NCBI GenBank assembly: GCA_963708905.1
Contig: CAVPUV010000072.1
Span: forward strand, 6,901-70,900
Reading direction: 5' to 3'
Length of the DNA stretch: 64,000 nucleotides
Source of the DNA: SHZL01 sp963708905
GTDB taxonomy: Bacteria > Pseudomonadota > Gammaproteobacteria > Xanthomonadales > SZUA-36
Part shown: piece after piece, positions 26,806 through 35,393 of the stretch
Layout of the letters: every line of letters begins with the position of its first letter
How positions within the stretch are numbered: the stretch's first letter is position 1
Made by a program: the position numbers and the translations under genes
Notes under the pieces: generated by a model
What the model saw: the letters and a program-made list of their open reading frames with translations, nothing else
The model's database searches: none
Told to the model about the DNA's origin: nothing

Positions 26806-27842
26806 TAAATAAACTGCTTGCGGTCGACCGCTCTCCTGCCGGCCTCTTGCCGGGTGATGATGCCACGACCGACCAGGGCTTCAAGCGCCTGGTCCAGCGT
26901 TTGCATACCCATGTTCTGACCCGTTTGGATGGCAGAATACATCTGTGCAATCTTGTCCTCGCGAATCAGGTTGCGGATCGCCGGTGTGGCAACCATGATT
27001 TCCCAGGCGGCAACCCGCCCGCCGCCCACCCGTTTCAAAAGTGTCTGGGCTATTACAGAACGCAATGATTCCGACAACATCGAACGGACCATGGATTTTT
27101 CACCAGCGGGAAACACATCGATAATGCGGTCAATGGTTTTGGGGGCAGAACTGGTGTGCAGCGTGGAGAATACAAGATGACCGGTTTCCGCGGCGGTCAA
27201 GGCGAGACGAATGGTTTCAATGTCACGCATTTCACCGACCAGGATGATATCCGGATCTTCACGCAAGGACGCCCGCAAAGCCTGGTTGAAGCCGTGGGTA
27301 TCGCGGTGGATTTCCCGCTGGTTGATCAGGCAGCGCTTGCACTTGTGAATAAATTCAATCGGATCTTCAATTGTCAGAATATGGCCTTCAACACTGGTGT
27401 TGAGGTGATCGATCATGGCTGCAAGCGTGGTGGATTTTCCTGACCCGGTCGGCCCGGTCACCAAAACCAGGCCACGGGGTATATTAATTATTTCACGAAA
27501 TACCGGTGGGGCTCCTATATCCTCCAGTTTCCACACCGCATCGGGGATCGTTCTGAAAGCGCCGCCCACACCCCGGTCATGATGAAAACAATTGACGCGG
27601 AAACGGGCCAGCCCGGAGACGCCATAGGAGTAGTCCACTTCAAGGTTGGCTTCAAAATCGCGCCGCTGCTGGTCACTCATCGTACTGTACAGCAGCTCGC
27701 TTAATTGTGCGGTATCGATTGCCGGCAGAGTCAGGCGGCGAATGTCACCATCGACACGAATCATGGGTGGCAAACCGGATGATAGATGCAAATCCGATGC
27801 GTTGTTTTTAACTGAAAAGGCCAACAGCTCTGCAATATCCAT
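26805..27842 (-). CDS. pilT: Type IV pilus retraction ATPase PilT
   Basis: 345 residues: this is the hexameric ATPase that disassembles pilin for twitching motility. SDLHLSSGLPPMIRVDG at the N terminus, Walker A GPTGSGKSTT (130-139), TIEDPIEFIHKCKRCLINQRE, Walker B DIILVGEMRD, and AETGHLVFSTLHTSSAPKTIDRIIDVFP are all family signatures, with LRSVIAQTLLKRVGGGRVAAWEI following. A clear AAGGAGA ribosome-binding site precedes the ATG. It is divergent from yggS, the usual neighbourhood in many gammaproteobacteria and pseudomonads. Confidence 0.96.
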   Translation of the reverse strand: MDIAELLAFSVKNNASDLHLSSGLPPMIRVDGDIRRLTLPAIDTAQLSELLYSTMSDQQRRDFEANLEVDYSYGVSGLARFRVNCFHHDRGVGGAFRTIPDAVWKLEDIGAPPVFREIINIPRGLVLVTGPTGSGKSTTLAAMIDHLNTSVEGHILTIEDPIEFIHKCKRCLINQREIHRDTHGFNQALRASLREDPDIILVGEMRDIETIRLALTAAETGHLVFSTLHTSSAPKTIDRIIDVFPAGEKSMVRSMLSESLRSVIAQTLLKRVGGGRVAAWEIMVATPAIRNLIREDKIAQMYSAIQTGQNMGMQTLDQALEALVGRGIITRQEAGRRAVDRKQFI

Positions 27843-27966
27843 GTTCTCTCCTTGAATCCAACCGGTCGCGATACAATGACTGTTTCAATGCAGCCAAACC
27901 AGTGTGCAGGCCAAAATCCTGTGATGCCAGACCCTACAATAGATCAATGCATAGTCTTCCTGCAAG

Positions 27967-28650
27967 ATGAACAACTTAAACACCAAACTTGAGAATATAA
28001 ATGCAAGGATTGCCCGGGCCTGCGCAGTGGCGGGCCGTTGTCCTGATGAAATTTCAATTTTAGCGGTCAGCAAGGGTCAATCAGCTGACCGAATCCGCCG
28101 GCTGCATGGGGCTGGACAAGTGGCATTTGGTGAAAATTACCTGCAGGCGGCACTGGAAAAGCAAGCGCAATTGCATGACCTTGATCTTGAATGGCATTTC
28201 ATTGGTCCCGTGCAGTCGAACAAGACGCGTGAGATGGCCGGGCAATTCCACTGGGTGCAAAGTGTGGATCGCGCCAAGATCCTGCAGCGACTGTCCAGTC
28301 AAAGGCCGGAAGGCCTGCCCGAATTGAACATCTGCCTGCAGGTTAATATAGACCGTGAAGAACAAAAATCCGGCGCGTTACCCGAGGAAATTCCGCAACT
28401 CGCCCGCCTGGCTTTGTCCTTGCCGCGGTTGAAATTGCGTGGCCTGATGGCGATACCCGAAATTGCGCGTGACGGAAGTACCGCCATACCTGGCTTCCTG
28501 CGCATGCATAGTCTGTATTGTCAGCTACGTGAAGCTGGCCTGCCGCTCGATACTCTTTCCATGGGCATGTCGGCGGATTTTGAGCAGGCCATTCACGCAG
28601 GCAGTACCATGATCAGAGTTGGAACAGACTTGTTCGGCCCCAGGAACTGA
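27967..28650 (+). CDS. yggS: YggS/PROSC-type pyridoxal-phosphate homeostasis protein
   Basis: A 227-residue single-domain PLP protein with an alanine-racemase-like barrel. ILAVSKGQSADRIRRL carries the PLP lysine, VAFGENYLQAALEK follows, and EWHFIGPVQSNKTREMAGQFHWVQSVDR, LRGLMAIPE and LSMGMSADFEQAI are family motifs. It controls PLP pools and has no known catalytic activity. It is followed by proC and yggT, the standard cluster, and divergent from pilT. pdxH, which makes PLP, lies 1.4 kb downstream on the other strand. Confidence 0.95.
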   Translation: MNNLNTKLENINARIARACAVAGRCPDEISILAVSKGQSADRIRRLHGAGQVAFGENYLQAALEKQAQLHDLDLEWHFIGPVQSNKTREMAGQFHWVQSVDRAKILQRLSSQRPEGLPELNICLQVNIDREEQKSGALPEEIPQLARLALSLPRLKLRGLMAIPEIARDGSTAIPGFLRMHSLYCQLREAGLPLDTLSMGMSADFEQAIHAGSTMIRVGTDLFGPRN

Positions 28651-28686
28651 AGCTGGAGAACAGCACTTTCACAGATAACACAGAGG

Positions 28687-29517
28687 ATGTACCTGAACAT
28701 GTTAATTGCATTCATTGGCGGCGGAAACATGGCCACAGCCCTGATCAGCGGATTGACGAAATCCAGGGACCCGCGCCTGCAGGTGCGTGTTGCCGATCCC
28801 AGCGAAGAAGCGAGAATTCGGCTGCGATCCACCTTCGACGTGTTTGTCTGCAGCCATGCTATTGAAGCGGCCAAGGGGGCCGATGTCATTGTGCTGGCGG
28901 TCAAACCACAGATCGTGGCAGGCGTGCTGGCCGAACTTGCCGGCAGCATAAAGCCGGAACAGCTGATACTGTCCATAGCGGCCGGTATCACCATCGAGGC
29001 TATTGTCAGGCACCTGGGACCGAGACAGGCTGTTATCCGTTCCATGCCCAATACACCGGCACTTGTGGGTGAAGGTATCAGCGGAATGTATGCGGGTGAG
29101 CACTGCCGGACGCATCACCGTGAACAGGCCGAACGCGTGCTGCGGGCAGCGGGAGAAGTCGTCTGGGTGGAAGATGAGTCTCTGATGGACGTGGTAACCG
29201 CCATTTCAGGCAGTGGTCCTGCCTATTTTTTCCTGCTGACCGAAACGCTGGCCGAGGCGGGTATCCGCCTGGGACTGCCTGAAGATATTTCCCGCCAATT
29301 GGCCGCAAAGACCTGTGTGGGTGCGGGCGCCTTGCTCAAAAGCTCGGATACTGGGGTGGCGGAGTTGCGTCACCGCGTAAGCTCACCAGGTGGCACAACC
29401 CAGGCTGCCCTGGAAGTGCTTGCACAAGGCAAGTTCTCCGAACTGGTGTACATGGCTGCAGCTGCAGCCGAGCAGCGTGGCAAAGAACTGTCGCGGGTCT
29501 CAGGTCCCGGGATGTGA
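28687..29517 (+). CDS. proC: Pyrroline-5-carboxylate reductase
   Basis: This enzyme catalyses the last step of proline synthesis: NAD(P)H reduction of pyrroline-5-carboxylate. The N-terminal Rossmann motif is IAFIGGGNMATALISGL; VLAVKPQ, RSMPNTPALVGEG, and the C-terminal signature AISGSGPAYFFLLTETLAEAG with VSSPGGTTQAAL complete the family set. Two starts are possible: 28687 (preceded directly by AGAGG) and 28699 (MLIAFIGGG, better fit to the family N terminus). The stop overlaps the GTG of yggT. Confidence 0.96.
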   Translation: MYLNMLIAFIGGGNMATALISGLTKSRDPRLQVRVADPSEEARIRLRSTFDVFVCSHAIEAAKGADVIVLAVKPQIVAGVLAELAGSIKPEQLILSIAAGITIEAIVRHLGPRQAVIRSMPNTPALVGEGISGMYAGEHCRTHHREQAERVLRAAGEVVWVEDESLMDVVTAISGSGPAYFFLLTETLAEAGIRLGLPEDISRQLAAKTCVGAGALLKSSDTGVAELRHRVSSPGGTTQAALEVLAQGKFSELVYMAAAAAEQRGKELSRVSGPGM

Positions 29518-30056
29518 ACAGCTCCAGCGTCAATGCGCTCACCTACCTCGTCGGCACACTGATCGATCTGTATGTGGCCTCAGTGCTGCTACGCTTGTTG
29601 CTGCAATGGGTGCGGGCGGACTTTTACAATCCCTTGTCGCAACTCCTGATCAGGCTGACGAACCCCGCCCTGGTGCCATTGCGGCGCATTATTCCTTCCA
29701 TCGGACGACTCGATACGGCTTCCGTCGTGCTCATGCTTGCGCTGGAATTAATTGGCGTTTGGCTGGCCGGGAAAATTGGCTCCAGCGCTATGGAATGGCA
29801 GCAAATCATCGCATTCAGCGTAATCAAGCTGCTGATGACTTTGCTGATGACTTACTTTTTCCTGATCATCGTCGCAGTCATTCTCAGCTGGCTGGGGCAA
29901 GGGCTGAGGCACCCCTTCATTCCGCTGGTGTTTCAACTGACTGAACCGGTGCTGCGGCCCATACGCAGGGTTATTCCTCCCATCGCCGGAATTGACCTCT
30001 CGCCTCTGTTTGCGCTGATCGCCATACGTTTTCTGATGCTTTTGCTGGGATGGTAA
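29514..30056 (+). CDS. yggT: YggT-family integral membrane protein
   Basis: 180 residues with two copies of the YGGT domain, each a pair of transmembrane helices: YVASVLLRLLLQWVRADFYNPLSQLLIRLTNP, then FLIIVAVILSWLGQGLRHPFIPLVFQLTEPVLRPIRRVIPP. The GTG start overlaps the proC stop (GTGA). The family function is unresolved; it has been linked to osmotic stress and cell division in other bacteria. It converges with pdxH with only 16 bp between stops. Confidence 0.93.
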   Translation: MNSSSVNALTYLVGTLIDLYVASVLLRLLLQWVRADFYNPLSQLLIRLTNPALVPLRRIIPSIGRLDTASVVLMLALELIGVWLAGKIGSSAMEWQQIIAFSVIKLLMTLLMTYFFLIIVAVILSWLGQGLRHPFIPLVFQLTEPVLRPIRRVIPPIAGIDLSPLFALIAIRFLMLLLGW

Positions 30057-30072
30057 GTCCGCATCCCGGCAA

Positions 30073-30657
30073 TCAGGGGTACAAGCGTTGTATTATCCAT
30101 TGACCGCCTTCCTGACTGTATTTAAAGCGGTCGTGCAGGCGAAACTTCCGTCCTTGCCAAAACTCCACGGTTTCCGGCTGTAAACGAAAGCCAGACCAGT
30201 AAGGTGGACGCGGGATGTCCCTGCCCTGGTATTTTTCTTCAAACTCCCGGACCCTTTGCTCCAGCGTCTCCCGGCTGTCCAGCACTTGCGACTGCAAGGA
30301 TGCCCACGCCCCGACCTGGCTGCCGCGGTCACGGGTGGAAAAGTAGGCATCAGCCTCTTCATCAGTTACGGACTTGACGCTGCCGGCCAGTTGCACCTGG
30401 TTTTCAATGGCCTTCCACAGGAAAGTCGCCGCCGCCCGTGGGCAGGACTGCAGCTGTTGGCCTTTCTGGCTGTTCCTGTTGCTGAAGAAAACGAATCCGT
30501 CGCAATCCAGTGCCTTGAGCAGTACAGTGCGCGACGTAACCAGGCCGTGCCCATCGCTGGTGGCCAGCACCATGGCCGTGGGCTCAAGTTCGCCCGCTAC
30601 GCGCGCCGCGTGCATGGTGCGATTGAAACGATCGATGATTTCCTGGGACAGATCCAC
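30073..30657 (-). CDS. pdxH: Pyridoxamine/pyridoxine 5'-phosphate oxidase
   Basis: This FMN-dependent oxidase makes pyridoxal 5'-phosphate. From a GTG at 30657 it would have 194 residues and show EPTAMVLATSDGHGLVTSRTVLLKALDCDGFVFFSNRNSQKGQQL, AATFLWKAIENQVQLAG, SRDRGSQ-like TRDRGSQVGAWAS, PRPPYWSGFRLQPETVEFWQG and HDRFKY near the end. The frame runs upstream to 30825 inside xrtH, but the extra residues are not family-like. The GTG lies 12 bp after the xrtH stop. The start has no strong Shine-Dalgarno, so coupling to xrtH is possible. Confidence 0.92.
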   Translation of the reverse strand: MDLSQEIIDRFNRTMHAARVAGELEPTAMVLATSDGHGLVTSRTVLLKALDCDGFVFFSNRNSQKGQQLQSCPRAAATFLWKAIENQVQLAGSVKSVTDEEADAYFSTRDRGSQVGAWASLQSQVLDSRETLEQRVREFEEKYQGRDIPRPPYWSGFRLQPETVEFWQGRKFRLHDRFKYSQEGGQWIIQRLYP

Positions 30658-30671
30658 AGTTAGTACCGTGA

Positions 30672-31193
30672 TCAGTCCTGCGGTCCCGTCTGTGCCGCCT
30701 GCTGACGCCGCAGCTTCGCCTGGGGTAAGGTGCGCAACCAGATCAACCACACCACGAGCGCATCCATTATGATCAGTGCCTGCCACAAGTAGAGATGGAA
30801 CCATTCGAATGCCACCTGGTTCCATTGTCCGAGATAAAACAGACTGACAATCCTGATGATATTAAGAATCTGAATGGCAAAAAACCCCACCACGAAACCC
30901 ATCAGCTTGTTTTTAATGGGTGCCGGAAAGGCAAAAATCGCAGCACACAGAATGATCATAGCTTCCACACCGTTACATCCCCGCTCGATGCGGACACCAA
31001 ACCCGCTGGCCTGGTCCTTGATCACATTTACCCGGGCAATCACGCCGTCATCAAAAAACTGGATAATCCACACACTGATGTCGGCAACATAAGATGTGAA
31101 AGGCAGGATGACGTACTTTTCCGCCGGCTGTAGAATCTCCAGCGTGAACAGACCGACCAGCAACACCGTGAACAAAATGAAAAATCGAATCAT
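30672..31193 (-). CDS. xrtH: Exosortase H (XrtH) type membrane transpeptidase
   Basis: A multi-helix membrane protein of about 173 residues from the ATG at 31193 (a GTG at 31247 would add 18). The exosortase/archaeosortase catalytic triad is visible: Cys in ERGCNGVEAMI (C73), Arg in NIIRIVSLFYLG (R114) and His in FEWFHLYLWQAL (H133). Small size and sequence fit the XrtH branch, whose substrates carry C-terminal IPTLxxWG sorting signals. Exosortases cleave such signals and are thought to attach the proteins to surface polymers. No IPTL protein is in this window, so the targets are elsewhere. It is divergent from aroK and just upstream of pdxH, a curious pairing without an obvious functional reason. 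Confidence 0.85.
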   Translation of the reverse strand: MIRFFILFTVLLVGLFTLEILQPAEKYVILPFTSYVADISVWIIQFFDDGVIARVNVIKDQASGFGVRIERGCNGVEAMIILCAAIFAFPAPIKNKLMGFVVGFFAIQILNIIRIVSLFYLGQWNQVAFEWFHLYLWQALIIMDALVVWLIWLRTLPQAKLRRQQAAQTGPQD

Positions 31194-31278
31194 CGGGAAT
31201 GGCAACACAGGTAGCGAAAAAGTTCCGCCATGGTACCCAATGTTCACACCGCGTGCACGCTCAAAATAAGGTCAGACC

Positions 31279-31854
31279 ATGCCTGATGCAAAAAAGAATA
31301 TATACCTGATCGGGCCCATGGGATCAGGTAAGACCACGATTGGTTATCGTCTGGCACAGAAATTTGGCATGTCATTTTATGACAGCGACCAGGAAATCGA
31401 GACCCATACAGGCGCCAGTGTGAGCCTGATATTTGAAATCGAAGGAGAAGCAGGATTTCGTCAACGCGAGAAGCGGATGCTGCAACGACTTTCCATGCTG
31501 GAAGGCGTTCTGGTCGCGACGGGTGGCGGCGCCATCATCGACCAGGACAACCGGGATCTCCTGCGTAGCAGCGGGATCGTGGTTTATTTGCGGACCTCGG
31601 TCGACCAGCAACTGGACCGCCTTGGCCGGGACCGGTCACGGCCACTGCTGCAAACTCCGGACAAACACTGCAAACTGCTGGAACTGGCCCAGGACAGAAA
31701 CCCGCTCTACGAGCAGACAGCAGACCTCATTTTCCCGGCGAAAAATCGCAATATTGACAGCACGGTGAACCAGATTTACCAGGCCATTTGCAGGTATCGT
31801 GACCCTACCGGAGCCGAGTCTCATGACCCTAACAACGCCAGATCCGGATCCTGA
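31279..31854 (+). CDS. aroK: Shikimate kinase
   Basis: This enzyme phosphorylates shikimate with ATP in aromatic amino-acid synthesis. 191 residues with P-loop GPMGSGKTT (12-20), FYDSDQEIE (shikimate-binding Asp), FEIEGEAGFRQREKRML, LVATGGGAI and the lid region DRSRPLL. AAGG precedes the ATG. aroB follows immediately, the standard pair. Confidence 0.95.
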   Translation: MPDAKKNIYLIGPMGSGKTTIGYRLAQKFGMSFYDSDQEIETHTGASVSLIFEIEGEAGFRQREKRMLQRLSMLEGVLVATGGGAIIDQDNRDLLRSSGIVVYLRTSVDQQLDRLGRDRSRPLLQTPDKHCKLLELAQDRNPLYEQTADLIFPAKNRNIDSTVNQIYQAICRYRDPTGAESHDPNNARSGS

Positions 31855-31855
31855 C

Positions 31856-32950
31856 ATGCAAACCATCGAGGTCAATCTCGCCGGTGGGTCATATCCGGTT
31901 TACCTGGGCTGCGACATCATCGATGACAAACCCTTGTGGCGAACACACCTCGGCCGGGGCAAAACCCTGATTGTCAGTAATGATGTGGTCGCCCCGCTGT
32001 ACCTGGATCGGCTGCGCGCTGCTTTAGCGGGACGTGAAGTGGCGGCGCACATCATTCCCGATGGGGAATATTGCAAGACCAGGGATACCTGGTCAGGCAT
32101 CATCGACCGGCTCGTCGGCATGCATGCCAAGCGGGACGCGACAGTCATTGCGCTGGGTGGCGGCGTGGTCGGCGATATCACTGGATTTGCCGCCGCGAGC
32201 TATATGCGGGGCATTCAGTTCATGCAGGTGCCCACTACCTTGCTGGCGCAAGTCGATGCTTCCGTGGGTGGGAAAACCGGGATCAACCATCCGCAGGGCA
32301 AAAACCTGATCGGTGCTTTTCACCAGCCGGTGGCCGTCATCATCGATACGAGTACACTGGCAACCCTGCCGCAACGCGAGTTCAATGCAGGGCTGGCGGA
32401 AGTGGTGAAGTACGGCGCCATCATGGACCAGGGTTTTTTTGACTGGATGGAGTCTGCAGCTGCGGGTATCTGTTCGCGCGACACAAAAATTTTGCATCAC
32501 CTGATCCATCAATCCGTGCTGAACAAGTCTAAGGTCGTTGCGCAGGACGAAAGGGAAGGCGGAATACGGGCCCTGCTTAATTTTGGCCACAGTTTTGGCC
32601 ACGCTTTGGAGACATTGACCGGGTACAAACGGTACCTGCACGGAGAGGCCGTGGCCATCGGCATGGTGGTCGCCGCTCGCCTCAGCGAGTTGCGTGGTTT
32701 GTGCGCCAGCGGCACTGCGGATAGACTTCGCGGTCTGTTGCAGCGCTTTGATCTTGCGCTTGAACTGCCGCAATGTGTTACCGCCAACGCCATTACAGAG
32801 GCGCTCGAACTGGACAAGAAGGGATTGACCAGCGGGCTCAGACTGATCCTGCTAAAGGCCATCGGCAGTGCCGTGATCGATGATCAAAGCACGGCTGAGC
32901 AGATCGCAAATGCTATTGAATTATGCCGACCAGCGCCGGACCGGCCTTGA
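31856..32950 (+). CDS. aroB: 3-dehydroquinate synthase
   Basis: This NAD- and metal-dependent enzyme makes 3-dehydroquinate from DAHP. From the ATG at 31856 (MQTIEVNLAGGSYPVYLG) it has 364 residues, the usual length; an open frame to 31799 overlaps aroK. The motifs are DGEYCKTRDTW, ALGGGVVGDITGFAAASYMRG, QVPTTLLAQVDASVGGKTGINHPQGKNLIGAFHQP, AEVVKYGAI, and the metal-binding LLNFGHSFGHALE and LHGEAVAIGM. The start is one base after the aroK stop. Confidence 0.95.
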   Translation: MQTIEVNLAGGSYPVYLGCDIIDDKPLWRTHLGRGKTLIVSNDVVAPLYLDRLRAALAGREVAAHIIPDGEYCKTRDTWSGIIDRLVGMHAKRDATVIALGGGVVGDITGFAAASYMRGIQFMQVPTTLLAQVDASVGGKTGINHPQGKNLIGAFHQPVAVIIDTSTLATLPQREFNAGLAEVVKYGAIMDQGFFDWMESAAAGICSRDTKILHHLIHQSVLNKSKVVAQDEREGGIRALLNFGHSFGHALETLTGYKRYLHGEAVAIGMVVAARLSELRGLCASGTADRLRGLLQRFDLALELPQCVTANAITEALELDKKGLTSGLRLILLKAIGSAVIDDQSTAEQIANAIELCRPAPDRP

Positions 32951-32971
32951 GCCGGATGAAGGAAATGTTTG

Positions 32972-34039
32972 ATGAAACTAAAAAATGATCTGATTATCAA
33001 GGCCTTGCTTCGCCAGCCCGTAGACCGTACTCCACTTTGGGTGATGCGCCAGGCGGGTCGCTATCTGCCCGAATACCTCGAAACCCGGGCGCAAGCCGGC
33101 AGCTTCGTGAATCTGTGCCGCACACCCGAGCTGGCTTGCGAAGTAACGCTGCAGCCTTTACGCCGGTTCAAACTGGATGCGGCCATTATATTTTCCGACA
33201 TCCTGACCATTCCGGATGCGATGGGGCTGGGACTGTATTTTACCGAGGGTGAAGGACCACGCTTCAGCAAACCCATAGCAACCCCCGCGGACATCCGCAA
33301 TCTTCCGCGGCCGGAGGTCAGGGAATCGCTGTCTTACGTCATGGATGCCATCAGGATGGTGCGCCATGAACTCGATGGCCGCGTTCCGCTGATCGGATTC
33401 AGCGGCAGTCCCTGGACTCTGGCCACCTACATGGTTGAAGGCGGGTCGAGCAAATCATTCAGTAAAATCAAGAAACTCATTTACGATGAACCCGCATTGG
33501 CGCATGTGTTGCTGGAAAAGCTGGCAGACAGCGTCACGGACTACCTCAATGCTCAAATCCACAGCGGCGCACAGCTCATTCAAATCTTCGATACCTGGGG
33601 CGGGATATTGTCTGCCGATACGTTCCGGGAATTCTCGTTACGCTACCTGGACCGGATCGTTGCCGGACTGACGCGCCAACACGACGGCCAGCGCATACCT
33701 GTGATCCTGTTCTGTAAAGGCAGTAATGCACACCTGGAAGCCCAGGCGGATACAGGCTGTGATGCACTCGGCGTCGACTGGACGATTACTTTGGCGGAAG
33801 CGCGCGCTCGTGTAGGGCATCGCGTTGCACTGCAGGGCAATCTGGATCCGGCGGTATTGCTCGCCAGGCCAGAGGTCATTCACCAGCAAACCAACCATGT
33901 CCTCGCCAGTTTTGGCCAGGGCGCCGGTCATGTATTCAACCTGGGACATGGTATTACTCCTGACGTGAACCCGGACCACCTGCAAGCCCTGATCGATGCC
34001 GTGGCGCAACTGAGCCCGGCGTTTCACTTAGTACCGTGA
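32972..34039 (+). CDS. hemE: Uroporphyrinogen decarboxylase
   Basis: This haem-pathway enzyme decarboxylates the four acetate side chains of uroporphyrinogen III. The signature WVMRQAGRYLPEY is at the N terminus; ITPD-like AAIIFSDILTIPDAMG, GFSGSPWTLATYMVEGG, IQIFDTWGG and GVDWT follow. Start at the ATG at 32972 with GAAGGA 8 nt upstream. 355 residues, normal length. The last codons (LVP-stop) lie inside a 24-bp inverted repeat shared with the convergent kinase gene, so the C-terminal end may have been shaped by the repeat. Confidence 0.95.
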   Translation: MKLKNDLIIKALLRQPVDRTPLWVMRQAGRYLPEYLETRAQAGSFVNLCRTPELACEVTLQPLRRFKLDAAIIFSDILTIPDAMGLGLYFTEGEGPRFSKPIATPADIRNLPRPEVRESLSYVMDAIRMVRHELDGRVPLIGFSGSPWTLATYMVEGGSSKSFSKIKKLIYDEPALAHVLLEKLADSVTDYLNAQIHSGAQLIQIFDTWGGILSADTFREFSLRYLDRIVAGLTRQHDGQRIPVILFCKGSNAHLEAQADTGCDALGVDWTITLAEARARVGHRVALQGNLDPAVLLARPEVIHQQTNHVLASFGQGAGHVFNLGHGITPDVNPDHLQALIDAVAQLSPAFHLVP

Positions 34040-34210
34040 CCCATAGATTTCGATACAACCAGAGCCCCCCGGATGTGCCAGGACAAGGCGCAGCGCGCAG
34101 GCAATGGCCCCCCCAGTCCTTGTCAAGCGCTGCAACGCCGTCCTGGTGCATCCCGGGGGCTCCCTTCGGGCGAGCCGCTGGTCGTGTCGAAATCTATGGG
34201 TCACGGTACT
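34030..34210. repeat. Large inverted repeat spanning two convergent gene ends
   Basis: A perfect 24-bp inverted repeat, AGTACCGTGACCCATAGATT plus TCGA at 34030-34053, has its complement at 34187-34210. Weaker pairing continues inwards (ACAACCAG/CGACCAG, CCCCGGATG/CATCCCGGG, GCCAGGAC/GTCCTGG). The spacer is 133 bp and GC-rich, with GGACAAGG and CCTTGTC near its centre. The left arm contains the hemE stop and the right arm the last codons and stop of the minus-strand kinase. It could be a bidirectional terminator or a remnant of an inverted-repeat mobile element. Confidence 0.8.
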
Positions 34211-35393
34211 TAGCCCTTTGCAGCGCGAGCTGCAACATCAGAGGCGCCAGGTTTGACTGCAGTATCGGCTGAGGTAGCTCCAGCGCGCGGATTCCCGGCT
34301 CATCTTCCCACCCCATGGCAGCTGATGGGAAATAACGCGACAGCAACACCGGTCTGCCGGACCCGGCGGCCGCCTGCAAGCCACCGATCGAAGAGTCGAC
34401 AAGCTCAGAGTCGCAAATCACGGCATCGCACTGATCCGGTAGTCGCCGAAGTTTCTGCCTTGCCATGAAGCTCACCTGAACACCGATACGTCGCAGCCAA
34501 TGCGTCACTACCCGGCCGACTGGCTGGCCCAGCCCCAGCTGACATTGCAGGCCCGAGAGCAGGGCCGGATGTAAGCGATGGCTTGTGTCATGAGCGGGTT
34601 CAACTATGCCGGGCAGCACCACCTTGAAACAGGTTCCGCCAGAATTTGACCGATGCTGCACGCTGCCCCCCAGCAACTGTGTAATGCGTTCGCAAACAAA
34701 AAGGCCCAGTCCCGATCCACCATACTGCTGCGCCACATCACCGCTGCCTTGTTCGCGAATGGAGTAAATTCGCCGGCCGTCACTGTGCGCAATGCCGATG
34801 CCGGTGTCACGAACCTGCAATACGATACCCCGTTTGCCATGCTGGTCAGGTTCAGCCGGATGGGCTTCCACCAGAACGTGACCACGTTGGGTGAATTTGA
34901 TGGCATTGGCCAGCAGGTTGTCCAGCAGCTGGCGCAAACAGGCACCATCGGAATACCAGTTTTCCGCCAGGCGGTGATCAAAAACCAGGTACAGCCCGAT
35001 ACCCTTGTCCATTGCCGCCGGCCAGTGTGCCCGGATCACCTGTTCGAGCAATTTCAGACCGTTGACCGGCTCAGGTCCGGCCAGATTGACCGCGGACTCA
35101 GCCGTACGCATTCTCTCTACCAGCCTCCCCATTTGCCGGCCCGATGCTTGCAGCGCCAACACGAACTGCTGCTGCTCCCCGGCAAGCCGGGCGTCGCTCA
35201 GCAGTGCGGACATCCCCAGAATACCGGTCAGCGGCGTTCTCAGTTCATGCCACAGCAGGTTCATGCCGGTGGATCGGACCCACCTTGCCGGCAGGCGACG
35301 TGAAGTAAATCCAGCTCGAGTCCGCGACAATCCACCGATAAGCCGATGCACGGGGCGCCGAGGTTTCAGCACCCGGAAGGTTTTGCCTCGCAT
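34194..35393 (-). CDS. Soluble histidine kinase with degenerate receiver-like C terminus
   Basis: 399 residues with no transmembrane helix or recognisable sensor domain. A basic N terminus precedes the HisKA box LLWHELRTPLTGILGMSALL (His near residue 49). An N box LLDNLLANAIKFTQRG, G1 VRDTGIGIAHSD, and G2 YGGSGLGLFVCERITQLLGG complete a BarA/EvgS-like ATPase domain to about residue 270. The C-terminal 130 residues look like a decayed receiver (CDAVICDSELVD, RPVLLSRYF). GGAAAGGGG precedes the ATG. It is downstream of two sulfotransferases (187-bp gap). Possible roles: a phosphorelay partner of another kinase or a relic of a hybrid kinase. The last residues (AKYRDP) come from the inverted repeat. 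Confidence 0.8.
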   Translation of the reverse strand: MRGKTFRVLKPRRPVHRLIGGLSRTRAGFTSRRLPARWVRSTGMNLLWHELRTPLTGILGMSALLSDARLAGEQQQFVLALQASGRQMGRLVERMRTAESAVNLAGPEPVNGLKLLEQVIRAHWPAAMDKGIGLYLVFDHRLAENWYSDGACLRQLLDNLLANAIKFTQRGHVLVEAHPAEPDQHGKRGIVLQVRDTGIGIAHSDGRRIYSIREQGSGDVAQQYGGSGLGLFVCERITQLLGGSVQHRSNSGGTCFKVVLPGIVEPAHDTSHRLHPALLSGLQCQLGLGQPVGRVVTHWLRRIGVQVSFMARQKLRRLPDQCDAVICDSELVDSSIGGLQAAAGSGRPVLLSRYFPSAAMGWEDEPGIRALELPQPILQSNLAPLMLQLALQRAKYRDP

